A DNA stretch of 64,000 nt from Eretmocerus hayati (lineage: Eukaryota > Arthropoda > Insecta > Hymenoptera > Aphelinidae): assembly GCA_029851415.1 (NCBI GenBank), contig CM056744.1, positions 119,878,838 through 119,942,837 of the forward strand. Direction: 5' to 3'. Positions 40,643-53,769 of this stretch are shown here, in pieces (position 1 is the first letter of the stretch; the number at the start of each line of letters is the position of its first letter). A program made the position numbers and the translations under genes. A model generated the notes under the pieces. That model was not told where the DNA came from, ran no database searches, and was given only the letters and a program-made list of their open reading frames with translations.

Positions 40643-43600
40643 ACCCGTGTCTACCCGTTTGCCCGTTCAGTACCCGTGTGGCTCGAATTTCGCGAGGGAG
40701 GTGAGGGAGATCGCCCGTGTCTACCCGTATGCCCGTTCAGTACCCGTGAGGCTCGAATTTTGCGAGGTAAGTGCGGGTGTAAAGACCCGTGTCTACCCGT
40801 CTGCCCGTTCAGTACCCGTGTGGCTCGAATTTTGCGAGGGAGGTGAGAGAGATCGCCCGTGTCTACCCGTATGCCCGTTCAGTACCCGTCTGGCTCGAAT
40901 TATGCGAGGTAAGTGCGGGTGTAAAGACCCGTGTCTACCCGTCTGCCCGTCCAGTACCCGTGAGGCTCGAATTTTGCGAGGGAGGTGAGGGAGATCGCCC
41001 GTGTCCACCCGTTTGCCCGTTCAGTACCCGTCTGGCTCGAATTATGCGAGGTAAGTGCGGGTGTAAAGACCCGTGTCTACCCGTGTGCCCGTCCAGTACC
41101 CGTGAGGCTCGAATTTTGCGAGGGAGGTGAGGGAGATCGCCCGTGTCTACCCGTTTGCCCGTCCAGTACCCGTGAGGCTCGAATTTTGCGAGAGAGGTGA
41201 GGGAGATCGCCCGTGTCCACCCGTTTGCCCGTTCAGTACCCGTGAGGCTCGAATTTTGCGAGGGAGGTGAGGGAGATCGCCCGTGTCTACCCGTTTGCCC
41301 GTTCAGTACCCGTGTGGCTCGAATTTTGCGAGGGAGGTGAGGGAGATCGCCCGTGTCCACCCGTTTGCCCGTTCAGTACCCGTGAGGCTCGAATTTTGCG
41401 AGGTAAGTGCGGGTGTAAAGACCCGTGTCTACCCGTCTGCCCGTTCAGTACCCGTCTGGCTCGAATTATGCGAGGTAAGTGCGGGTGTAAAGACCCGTGT
41501 CTACCCGTGTGCCCGTCCAGTACCCGTGAGGCTCGAATTTTGCGAGGGAGGTGAGGGAGATCGCCCGTGTCTACCCGTATGCCCGTTCAGTACCCGTGAG
41601 GCTCGAATTTTGCGAGGTAAGTGCGGGTGTAAAGACCCGTGTCTACCCGTCTGCCCGTTCAGTACCCGTGTGGCTCGAATTTTGCGAGGGAGGTGAGAGA
41701 GATCGCCCGTGTCTACCCGTATGCCCGTTCAGTACCCGTCTGGCTCGAATTATGCGAGGTAAGTGCGGGTGTAAAGACCCGTGTCTACCCGTCTGCCCGT
41801 CCAGTACCCGTGAGGCTCGAATTTTGCGAGGGAGGTGAGGGAGATCGCCCGTGTCCACCCGTTTGCCCGTTCAGTACCCGTCTGGCTCGAATTATGCGAG
41901 GTAAGTGCGGGTGTAAAGACCCGTGTCTACCCGTGTGCCCGTCCAGTACCCGTGAGACTCGAATTTTGCGAGGGAGGTGAGGGAGATCGCCCGCGTCTAC
42001 CCGTTTGCCCGTTCAGTACCCGTGTGGCTCGAATTTTGCGAGGGAGGTGAGGGAGATCGCCCGTGTCTACCCGTTTGCCCGTTCAGTACCCGTGTGGCTC
42101 GAATTTTGCGAGGGAGGTGAGGGAGATCGCCCGTGTCCACCCGTTTGCCCGTTCAGTACCCGTGAGGCTCGAATTTTGCGAGGTAAGTGCGGGTGTAAAG
42201 ACCCGTGTCTACCCGTCTGCCCGTTCAGTACCCGTCTGGCTCGAATTATGCGAGGTAAGTGCGGGTGTAAAGACCCGTGTCTACCCGTGTGCCCGTCCAG
42301 TACCCGTGAGGCTCGAATTTTGCGAGGGAGGTGAGGGAGATCGCCCGTGTCTACCCGTCTGCCCGTTCAGTACCCGTGTGGCTCGAATTTCGCGAGGTAA
42401 GTGCGGGTGTAAAGACCCGTGTCTACCCGTCTGCCCGTCCAGTACCCGTGAGGCTCGAATTTTGCGAGGTAAGTGCGGGTGTAAAGACCCGTGTCTACCC
42501 GTCTGCCCGTTCAGTACCCGTCTGGCTCGAATTATGCGAGGTAAGTGCGGGTGTAAAGACCCGTGTCTACCCGTGTGCCCGTCCAGTACCCGTGAGGCTC
42601 GAATTTTGCGAGGGAGGTGAGGGAGATCGCCCGTGTCTACCCGTCTGCCCGTTCAGTACCCGTGTGGCTCGAATTTCGCGAGGTAAGTGCGGGTGTAAAG
42701 ACCCGTGTCTACCCGTCTGCCCGTTCAGTACCCGTCTGGCTCGAATTATGCGAGGTAAGTGCGGGTGTAAAGACCCGTGTCTACCCGTGTGCCCGTCCAG
42801 TACCCGTGAGGCTCGAATTTTGCGAGGGAGGTGAGGGAGATCGCCCGTGTCTACCCGTCTGCCCGTTCAGTACCCGTGTGGCTCGAATTTCGCGAGGGAG
42901 GTGAGAGAGATCGCCCGTGTCTACCCGTATGCCCGTTCAGTACCCGTCTGGCTCGAATTATGCGAGGTAAGTGCGGGTGTAAAGACCCGTGTCTACCCGT
43001 GTGCCCGTCCAGTACCCGTGAGGCTCGAATTTTGCGAGGGAGGTGAGGGAGATCGCCCGTGTCTACCCGTTTGCCCGTCCAGTACCCGTGAGGCTCGAAT
43101 TTTGCGAGAGAGGTGAGGGAGATCGCCCGTGTCTACCCGTATGCCCGTTCAGTACCCGTGAGGCTCGAATTTTGCGAGGGAGGTGAGGGAGATCGCCCGT
43201 GTCTACCCGTTTGCCCGTTCAGTACCCGTGTGGCTCGAATTTTGCGAGGGAGGTGAGGGAGATCGCCCGTGTCCACCCGTTTGCCCGTTCAGTACCCGTG
43301 AGGCTCGAATTTTGCGAGGTAAGTGCGGGTGTAAAGACCCGTGTCTACCCGTCTGCCCGTTCAGTACCCGTCTGGCTCGAATTATGCGAGGTAAGTGCGG
43401 GTGTAAAGACCCGTGTCTACCCGTGTGCCCGTCCAGTACCCGTGAGGCTCGAATTTTGCGAGGGAGGTGAGGGAGATCGCCCGTGTCTACCCGTATGCCC
43501 GTTCAGTACCCGTGAGGCTCGAATTTTGCGAGGTAAGTGCGGGTGTAAAGACCCGTGTCTACCCGTCTGCCCGTTCAGTACCCGTGTGGCTCGAATTTTG

Positions 43601-45111
43601 CGAGGGAGGTGAGAGAGATCGCCCGTGTCTACCCGTATGCCCGTTCAGTACCCGTCTGGCTCGAATTATGCGAGGTAAGTGCGGGTGTAAAGACCCGTGT
43701 CTACCCGTCTGCCCGTCCAGTACCCGTGAGGCTCGAATTTTGCGAGGGAGGTGAGGGAGATCGCCCGTGTCCACCCGTTTGCCCGTTCAGTACCCGTCTG
43801 GCTCGAATTATGCGAGGTAAGTGCGGGTGTAAAGACCCGTGTCTACCCGTGTGCCCGTCCAGTACCCGTGAGACTCGAATTTTGCGAGGGAGGTGAGGGA
43901 GATCGCCCGCGTCTACCCGTTTGCCCGTTCAGTACCCGTGTGGCTCGAATTTTGCGAGGGAGGTGAGGGAGATCGCCCGTGTCTACCCGTTTGCCCGTTC
44001 AGTACCCGTGTGGCTCGAATTTTGCGAGGGAGGTGAGGGAGATCGCCCGTGTCCACCCGTTTGCCCGTTCAGTACCCGTGAGGCTCGAATTTTGCGAGGT
44101 AAGTGCGGGTGTAAAGACCCGTGTCTACCCGTCTGCCCGTTCAGTACCCGTCTGGCTCGAATTATGCGAGGTAAGTGCGGGTGTAAAGACCCGTGTCTAC
44201 CCGTGTGCCCGTCCAGTACCCGTGAGGCTCGAATTTTGCGAGGGAGGTGAGGGAGATCGCCCGTGTCTACCCGTCTGCCCGTTCAGTACCCGTGTGGCTC
44301 GAATTTCGCGAGGTAAGTGCGGGTGTAAAGACCCGTGTCTACCCGTCTGCCCGTTCAGTACCCGTCTGGCTCGAATTATGCGAGGTAAGTGCGGGTGTAA
44401 AGACCCGTGTCTACCCGTGTGCCCGTCCAGTACCCGTGAGGCTCGAATTTTGCGAGGGAGGTGAGGGAGATCGCCCGTGTCTACCCGTTTGCCCGTCCAG
44501 TACCCGTGTGGCTCGAAATTTGCGAGGGATGTGAGGGAGATCGCCCGTGTCTACCCGTCTGCCCGTTCAGTACCCGTGTGGCTCGAATTTCGCGAGGGAG
44601 GTGAGAGAGATCGCCCGTGTCTACCCGTATGCCCGTTCAGTACCCGTCTGGCTCGAATTATGCGAGGTAAGTGCGGGTGTAAAGACCCGTGTCTACCCGT
44701 GTGCCCGTCCAGTACCCGTGAGGCTCGAATTTTGCGAGGGATGTGAGGGAGATCGCCCGTGTCTACCCGTATGCCCGTTCAGTACCCGTGAGGCTCGAAT
44801 TTTGCGAGGGAGGTGAGGGAGATCGCCCGTGTCTACCCGTATGCCCGTTCAGTACTCGTGTGGCTCGAATTATGCGAGGTAAGTGCGGGTGTAAAGCCCC
44901 GTGTCTACCCGTCTGCCCGTTCAGTACCCGTGAGGCTCGAATTTTGCGAGGGAGGTGAGGGAGATCGCCCGTGTCTACCCGTATGCCCGTTCAGTACCCG
45001 TGAGGCTCGAATTTTGCGAGGTAAGTGCGGGTGTAAAGACCCGTGTCTACCCGTCTGCCCGTTCAGTACCCGTGTGGCTCGAATTTTGCGAGGGAGGTGA
45101 GGGAGATCGCC
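40643..45111. repeat. CCCGT-rich minisatellite, about 63 units of 70 and 72 bp
   Basis: Each unit starts CCCGTGTCTACCCGT and contains the word CCCGT four times. Two unit types alternate irregularly: a 70-bp type with GAGGGAGGTGAGGGAGATCG and a 72-bp type with GAGGTAAGTGCGGGTGTAAAGA. Higher-order copies are visible: about 41070-42440 recurs at +1916 bp (14 x 70 plus 13 x 72, i.e. 27 units), and about 40793-41008 recurs at +850 bp (12 units). Degenerate CCCGT sequence flanks both sides (about 40400-40640 and 45112-45290). Many short frames are open through it but change with unit type; it is not coding. Confidence 0.93.
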
Positions 45112-45290
45112 CGTGTTCACCCGTCTACCCGTTCACTACCCGTAAAACTTATGAGGAGCCAAATCGAAGAGAGAACATCACCCGCGTGTACCCGTGTACC
45201 CGTTCACCACCCGTAAAACTGGACTGAAGCCAAATCGGAGACAACAGATCGCCCGTGTCTAGCCGTCTGCTCGTCCACTATCCTCGCGTC

Positions 45291-48200
45291 TTGAATTTAG
45301 CAACACTAAGGGTGGAATGCCGTAGGAGTCTCCTCGCCCACTACTCGTGCATCCCGACCAAAGCCGAATCAAAGACGATAACGGATTATTCTTTACAAAA
45401 ATGTTGGATCATATGGAATAATTGAAGAGAACCTCACTGTGCTGAAAAGAACCCTTCCCCTTCAGAAAAATCACGATCACATTCCGGTTCATCTTACTTT
45501 GTCTCCCAAATTGAAATTCATGGTCCTCCCCGAAACCATCCCATGGATATCTCTCTTTGTTCTCAGAGGACATAACTCTATAACTTGCGCCATAAACAAT
45601 TGTTTTTTTGATCAGGATGGACTTGTTGAGTCTAATCACGGCCTGGTCGAGGCAAAACATTGTTTATTGGCCCTTTTGACTTTGTCTTGCGAATCGGATT
45701 CCATGATTCCATCTGAATTCATCCCATAGATAGCGCCTTCCGTTTATGGGAAGTTCCCGAATTTCATTCCATCAATACATTGTCACTTAGAGTATAGCAC
45801 GAATTTTGAGCAAAATTACGCTCAGCCGAGTCAAAAAATTATGGCTCGGCTCCTTCCACGTTTCCTCATGTATGTTCTCCAAGAAAGATGAAAAGCTACT
45901 CATGGAATAACTCCTAATGGAATCCCACAATTTGATTCATGAAGCAAAGTCACAGGAGCCAAATTGAAATTCCTCGCCTCGATTACCCTGTTGTCCCACT
46001 CGAAACTTTCGTCAGAATGGAATTAAGAATTTTCTCATATACTGCAAAATATGGATTTATGTTTTTTCGGAACAAAAGAACTTATCCATAGGATTTTTGG
46101 AACGGAGTTCCTTTACGCTCGTCTGAGGAGTAAAATCGCGCGCGATCAGCTGACCGACACCGCCCCGTGGAACGAGATTCGATGCAACCCGCCATACGAT
46201 GCAACGAAAAAGCGACACTTTTGCGATATAGGTATACTGCTTACGCTAAGCAACCGCGCGTACTCATTCTCATCAGCATATCGCATCATGAGATGTCGAA
46301 TGCCGAAATTCGTCTGCTATATGGTCTACCGTCTGAATGCATGCAGCACTATTCGATTGTTGTTGATAGTATTGCTAGATATACAATGGATGAAGGTGTT
46401 ATCTATGGTGTTTCTCTGCGCAGAATTCAAAGCTTGAATAAATGAGATATTGCTTCCATATGAACTTAAATTAAGTAGTGAGGATTCAGATTCAAATTTA
46501 GAAGCTTTTTATGTCCCCCACCATAACCTTCTAAAGAGTTCGTTCAAGGCGAGGGACTCGTCATTTTATTTACATAATAGTGCATAATACTTGAAAAAAT
46601 GATGCAAACTATCTCAATCACTCAGGGGCTTATTGGTGAGCATCTTCATCGGTATCTTTACACGATGAGCATTCAAAAGCTTGAACCTCGGGTTGAAGTC
46701 GATCAAAGTTTTAGACTTTATTGACATTTTCACACATCTTATTGAGTAGAATTTTGGAACTCCGTTCCTATTGCGTTTCTTAAACGCACACGAATTTTCT
46801 TCCTTCCGGCACGAAAGTACGTCCTTCCGTGCCTCCTCTCGGGCGCGAAAGAGCGACTTTTGCTGCCGGCGCAGCTTTCTAGTCGGCTGTCGATTTTTGC
46901 TGCCTCTAGGGCTACCGTTGCTCTCCACGTGCGTGCGATGCAAAGGAAATGCATGGAAAACATACATCAGAGACATAACCTATAGAGGTTATTTTTACAA
47001 GTGTTTATTGATGATGATAATATAATTGGACGGACAGTATCCCTCTGATGCAGAAATATCGCTGCCGAGAAAGAATCTTTCATGGGGTGATTGCGGAGCA
47101 GAATTTCTCATGCTCCACGACACGAATGATATAAATACGCAGTAACGAGAGTTATGGGCTATGACAAGCCAAGAAATGCAAATACAACTCACTTGTAACA
47201 AGACACATGGTGATCATGATAATAGCATTTAGTATCCATTCAAATCATTCACAATACATTTCACTTCGTTATTTTTCTGCTTGCGTCCGCCCGGACCAGC
47301 AAAAGTCTGGCGGACGAGCATATCACATCGCAAGTCGTAGTGAATAAAAGCTGTAAGGTCGTCTGCTTCACTGCCACCCCTTCAAAATTTCGTTCGAGTA
47401 TTTGGAAAAGTGAGGTCAAATGCTGACTTTTGTATTAATTGATTAAAGTTTCGACGTACTTTCGGGCCGCGAGTAAGAAAAATAGTATACAGCACACGGC
47501 AGAGAAGTGAGATGCCCGTGACCGGGTGATATCAATGCCTCGGCTTCGCCTCGGCATTATCATCACACAGTCACGGAAATCCAACTTCATAAAAAAACAA
47601 TTTTGAAGGTCTTAAAAAGAGCTACAACATCCCGCGAGAATTTTTACACTATCGGAATTTCCCGATAAATGATCGATGATTGATTGAGATGAGAATTTTT
47701 CCAATCTTGAGTGTCAATTAAAGGCATGAAATTTCGATCAAAAAAAAATTAAAAACACATAATTTGATATTAATTTTCTCATTTTTTAAGTGCTTCTTGG
47801 AAAATTGGCGTAAACCCAAACGCGTCGGGGAAATCGCTGTTTTAATGAGGGTATCCGTGTTCCATTTTTTTCGCAGGCTACTGTACTTTTGAAGAAGTCA
47901 GCTTATGAATAGATTAAAAGCTGTTAAAGGTCCTCGCGAAATGCAAAACATTGTTTATGCGTGCCCCAAGTAGAAGAAATCGGTATTGAAGTCTTAGTAT
48001 CGTCTGTCTAGCCAACTGTGCGTGATAACCACTCTTTCATGGGTTGTTCCAAAGTTACCCCCCGTGTTCCAAAGTTACCCCAGTTGACGGTATCTCGAGT
48101 TCTTCGCTACATTCCAATTTGCGGTTTGTGACATCCGGATGGGCATCAAAAAACCTATTGTCAATGCTTTTGCAAAGTTGTTTTTGTTGACTTGGGAGCT

Positions 48201-50925
48201 TCTCTGAATCAAAATGGTGTTTCACACTAAACCGTCAATTTCCGAGAGAGAAATTTTTTTTTTCAAACTCCCATAAACCACGTACAACTGCTTGGTCCTC
48301 CAGAAAAAAAATTTTTTAACCTTGCACTGGGGTGATCAAAGTGACTCTTCAGCAATTAACTAAGATACAAATCTTCTATTGATTGAATAAGGTTATTTCG
48401 TGCGCATGCCCTTTAATTCACCCTTACGATACTGTTTTCAATGGAAAGCTTACATAATTTCCTACGAAACTACTACCCGCAAAATTTAAATTCATGGACT
48501 ACAACTGGAACTACATTACAAATCCGCACATCGAATAGAAAGCGCTCGCAAATTCCACCCAATAGCGCCTGCTGAAATGACACAATTACGAATTTTTCTT
48601 GGGGCTCGTTTTTGAGAACGAGATAGACCTCAGAAAAATTTGCACTACATGAAATCAAAGTAAACTTGTTTAAAATTTCAAAATATTTGATACAAAATTA
48701 TCTTCGAGGCTCTCTACAAGTATTCGAGTGATTTTACCTACTCGAAGCTCGAGATAGCTACATTCATCTTTAGGCAAAAAATACGATTATTCATTTCCAT
48801 AGTCGTGTGTGCACGACAACTTCATACCCGAATTCAATACATGAAACTCTGAAAGGTCGGAATCACGCGTCATTGGGTCCACAACCACAAATTATGGGCC
48901 CAAAGCAGTAATAAAAGATCAACGTGGGTCCAATATATCGAAAGTACCAGCAAGTTTCATTGGCGAGTGTATGGTGCGCGTGCTGGCGCCACAAAAATGT
49001 GGTCTAGTTTCATGCTATTCCAATTGAGAATAGTGCATTTTCATACTAAATTCTAAGGTTCAGGGTCTCCATATTTGCCATTTCAATATCTCGAGTGCCA
49101 ATGCATCAATTCTCACGATGACAAAGGGATTTGAAATGAAACTTGATTTCAAAAAACGTTGATTTGGGTGGTACAACGAATTCTCTCGCTTCAAAGGTCA
49201 TTCTAGTCCAAATCTGATTTCAAAAACTAAAAGCAAGAATATTTTCCGTCGAACTCGTGCTTATCATGTTATCTTAGAAGCTATCTGATGCCCAATATTA
49301 ATATCGATAGGAATCGGGAGTTTCCAACAATTCTCATTTTTGTCGATATGCTGGCCCCAGGTTTGTATCCCACAATTCTTGCGACGTTTGCGCATTGTGA
49401 CACAATTACATTTTACTCTTCAGAGTATCATGTATCGATTCTGGGTGTGAATTTTTGATGACGGAGTCATCTTTCGCCGCGGTGAGTGAATCCATGCTTG
49501 AGGATCCATGTGGACACGCGCTTAGGACGAGTTTCTGTTTGGTACGTTATGAGCAGGCGCCGCTACGGCGCTGCGCTATACCTATATATCGACTGCATGC
49601 ATGCTCGTACCCGCACTGCTGTCGTTGTGTACGACGAAGCATTTGTTTGTGATGGTGCTCGATCGTGTGCTACCTAATATTCTATATATATATATATATA
49701 TAAAATTAAGTCGTGCATATAATAAATGTTATACTCCTATTTGGCCTTATATGTTGCCTTCTGTGTTGCTCATATGCATTGCCGTAAGTCGCAAGCAAAG
49801 TTTACCACTCCCATCATGCAATGTTCGTGAAAATGTTCGAATGCCCGAAATTTTGAGTCAAATCGCAACAATTCGTCGAGCAATCCGTTCATCAGCATTT
49901 TTCATGATATTCGCAATGCCCGTGCATTGCACATTTTTGAGAACTATATACAGCAACGCGCGATTATTCTCCTGAAACTCGGAAAATGGTCGTACTGATC
50001 GAACCTTTTTTTGCTCCTTATACTCACATCCTCACTTGGGGAGGGGGGGGGGGGTAAATACGGATTTTCAGGTGAATTCATTTCCGAGATTCTTGTAGTT
50101 TTCGAGGAAAAGGTTTGTCTTTGATATGATCGTAAGTTCACATTAGTGAACGATCAATAAGCGTATAATAAAACAGGTGAAATAAGCGCAATTCTCAGAT
50201 CTCTGATAGAACCACGATCGAGAAATTTTCTTTGCCACAATATCCAAATGTAAGATGAAATTTTGTCTCATATCCCAGCTTCAATAACCTGTCGGACTAC
50301 GTTTGTCCACAATTTCAATACGTCGCACGGATTTCCCAATTGTTGAGTGAGAATCTTGAGTTGGAAAGAGTAGTTTTCCAAATAAAACCATGGAAATATT
50401 GTGTCCACTCCTGATCATATAGATGAGGCTGCAAGGCTCTGCACTACAGTCGAATATATTTCTGGTGAACTAGTCTAGCTATGATAAGTACAGTTCCCGC
50501 TGGAAAACTCAATCTAAGGAGTTGTGAGCTCACGATGACTCCGCCATCTTTCGCGCGTTCTCTGTCGACGCACTAATTTTTTAAAATAAACACCGTGCGC
50601 TGCGACTCTCGGACCTCTCTCCCTCTCTAATGCAACCAGTAAGAAAGAGATAGGCGAGAATTCGGAGCGCTCCGAACAGCAGAATCGAATTAACCTTCAA
50701 GGTTTATTGGCGCGAGTGCCCAGCCGCCGCTATGGCAATCCGATTCGGGGCGCGTATGTAATTGGGTAGCTCGGGAATGGTTGATCGAATCTTGATCGGA
50801 CTTTCTGCACACTATTCAGCAAGGAGTCCTCCATACGATATAACCTTCATCAATAGCTTGATGTGGACATTTCCGGCGATATCGCTCAAGATATGTTCAA
50901 AAATGGGGCATGGGCCGATTCGTAT
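45291..50925. other. Intergenic region, no gene seen
   Basis: 5.6 kb with only short frames on both strands and no recognisable protein motif. It contains a TA microsatellite at about 49683-49702, a G-run at 50040-50054 and small hairpins at about 47288-47328 and 47535-47560. Likely decayed repeats. Confidence 0.45.
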
Positions 50926-51711
50926 ATGGTGAAAGTGAGCGAAAAAAGTCCGGCAAAGTGCCTTAGAATTACTCGATCATGATGAAATTTTTTCTATGAT
51001 ATCTTTACAGTGTCCATGATATGAAGAGCAAAAAAGAATTTCATAATTGTTATTAATTTTCCAGTAATAAATAAAATTTGAAATTCCAAGCTAGAAAAAT
51101 CTGATTTGGACGAAAAAATTGGAAAAATTCACAGATTTCGGGAAAAATTTCATTATCAGCTTTTGGTGAGAATTAGGATTGCTACTGGAAGATAAAGATA
51201 GGACGATCAATGAATAAGCATTCGTAAACCGCATCGTAAACGCCACAATAGCCTATGTACTACACAACTATGTATACTATATACGTGTATATAGTCGATA
51301 CATGCAGATGATATACCTCGCGTCGGGAGGGTCCAGGTACACGGGCCCCGCGGTTTATGTCAAAGGGACCACAGGCTATTGTGGCAGGCTATTGTGGCGT
51401 TTACGATGCGGTTTACGAATGCTTATTCATTGATCGTCTTATCTTCATCTTCCTGTAGCGATCCTAATTCCCACCAAAAGTTGATAATGAAATTTTTCCC
51501 AAAATCTGTGAATTTTTTCGTCCAAATCAGATTTTCCTAGCTCAAAATTTCATATTTTATTTATTACTTGAAAATTAATAACAATTATGAAATTCTTCGA
51601 TGCTTTTTATATTATGGACACTATAAAGATGTTATAAAAAAAATTTCATCATGATCGAGTAATTCTAAGGCACTTTGCCGATCTTTTTCGCTTACTTTCA
51701 CCATATAGTCT
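50926..51711. repeat. Foldback element with arms of about 335 bp
   Basis: Arms 50926-51258 and 51375-51711 are reverse complements with few mismatches (outer ends near GGTGAAAGTGAGCGAAAAA and its complement). The 117-bp loop is itself partly palindromic (ATATACGTGTATAT). Confidence 0.82.
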
Positions 51712-53158
51712 ATCAGCCAGCTATACGTTCTGTAGCAAAGTAAAGATAACCGAAAAATTCTTTTTGCATTCGATTCCTTAGTTTACGCTGATAATACCCT
51801 CATAAGTTTGCGCCCCGAAATAGTCGATACATTTTTGTTATTAACAAATTAATGCAAAAAATGTGGTAAAACGATGATAACTCGAGACCTATCGTAGATA
51901 CAGGAAAAATTTTCAGATGAAAACTGTGCCATAGAGTAGAAGCTACGAGATAATATACTCCATTGTATCGCAAGTGCTATAGTTTGAGCAATAATCATAT
52001 TTGTTTATAACAAATAGACACAACTCGGTGTGTTATCTAATATTCGAGGATATTCTTACGGAATCGTGAGAACATATCATTTTAAAGGGAATAACATCCT
52101 CTTCAAGATGCTTTTGGTTGCCTAGGCCTAAATTGACAACTGTTAAATTGGCAGCGAATTCAGTAGCGCTGCGTCGGCTGCCCCATCTAAGCCAATGTTG
52201 AACGCGCGGAACGGCTTTTGCGCATTTCCCGCCCCAGGCTTGGGTTTTTCGGAAAATTTGTGATAGCTTTTCGTTAGGAAATTTTGCGCTCTACAACTTT
52301 GGTCTCCACAAATTTTTCCTGAAAATGCATATTTTCCGAGTTTTTTACAAAAAACTATAATTTTGCTCTAAAAATTGTTGATAACAAAAAAACGCCGGGG
52401 TTTTCGGACTGGAGACCTCGCGCATTCGATTCAGCGCCTCAAAACCCACGAAACTTCACCTTGAAACCTTCTGGGGCCTGATTCCGAGCTCGGTGATTAC
52501 TGTGGCGGCGGTGCGATTCACCTCACTCGCCATGCATAAGGAACATGGAATCAGGTGGTCCACAATGCATAAGGAACGTGGACGTACGAGAATCCGTAAC
52601 AAGTCACACCGCCGCGACGGCTATCACCGAGCTCGGAATCAGGCCCCTGGAACACGAATTTTCGACTCAGACCCCACCCCAGCGCCCGCACTACTAATGG
52701 TAAGCAGAGGTACTGCAACATTTAACCATGTATAATTGAAAAACTAACGATTCTACGTAAAAATATCAAGAATCTTTATTTCCTTCAAATGTATGTGTCC
52801 TCACGATTCCGTAAGAATATCCTCGAATATTAGATAACACACCGAGTTGTGTCTATTTGTTATAAACAAATATGATTATTGCTCAAACTATAGCACTTGC
52901 GATACAATGGAGTACATTATCTCGTAGCATCTACTCTATGGCACAGTTTTCATCTGAAAATTTTTCCTGTATCTACGATAGGTCTCGAGTTATCATCGTT
53001 TTACCACATTTTTTGCATTAATTTGTTAATAACAAAAATGTATCCACTATTTCGGGGCGCAAACTTATGAGGGTATTATCAGCGTAAACTAAGGAATCGA
53101 ATGCAAAAAGAATTTTTCGGTTATCTTGACTTTGCTACAGAACGTATAGCTGGCTGAT
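51712..53158. repeat. Non-autonomous element with terminal inverted repeats of about 360 bp
   Basis: Ends TCAGCCAGCTATACG and CGTATAGCTGGCTGA begin arms running to about 52090 and from about 52790. The middle carries a second hairpin (about 52472-52650, GGGCCTGATTCCGAGCTCGG and complement). No transposase frame. Its left end directly abuts the preceding foldback element. Confidence 0.75.
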
Positions 53159-53171
53159 TAAGTATTACAAC

Positions 53172-53769
53172 TCACCAAACAATGAATGTTACCTCAACGT
53201 TTCTGGAACGTTGCAATTGCAACCTTGGAACGTTCCATAAATAGTTGGAAAACCCGTTGGTGGAACGTTTGAGCAACGTAAAATGTCTACGAGATGTCTG
53301 TTATCTAACGTTTCCAGCACGTTTCTGGGACGTTTCAACGTTTTTCAAACGTTGCACAAACGTTTCCGACATAATTCTTATGCAACCAAGACTTCGAAAA
53401 TTTTTTGTTAAATAAATGAATAAATTGTTTCCAAAATTCTATGTCTCGCAAGCTATCAGCTCCATCCCCGTTCAATCCCATCGATTGCGCTCAATCAGAA
53501 ATATACCCACTTAGTACAAGAAAGGCGGTGAGATTGTGCTTAAATGCAACAAGCGCCAATTAACAACAATTTATAAAAAAAAAGTTCATTTATTTATTTC
53601 TATTCGCAACGTCCAGGAACGTGCTGGGAACGTTGAGACAAGAGACATCTCGTAGACATTTTACGTTGCTCAAACGTTCCACCAACGGGGTTTCCGACTA
53701 TTTGCGGAACGTTCCAAGATCACAATTGCAACGTCCAAGATACGTTGAGGAAACATTCATTGTTTGGTA
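53172..53769. repeat. Foldback element built on AACGTT-rich repeats
   Basis: Ends ACCAAACAATGAATGTT and AACATTCATTGTTTGGT. Subterminal arms repeat AACGTT words (GGAACGTT, CAACGTTT) on both sides. No coding frame. Confidence 0.75.

Noticed and set aside
40643..45111. CRISPR-like array
   Set aside because: Units are tandem without unique spacers, and the setting is eukaryotic.
40620..45227. Many overlapping frames of 70-185 codons in the CCCGT array
   Set aside because: They shift with each 70/72-bp unit change and occur on both strands; no start context or domain.
46614..46976. Basic minus-strand frame of 120 codons
   Set aside because: No domain, an overlapping frame is equally open, and no neighbouring gene signals.
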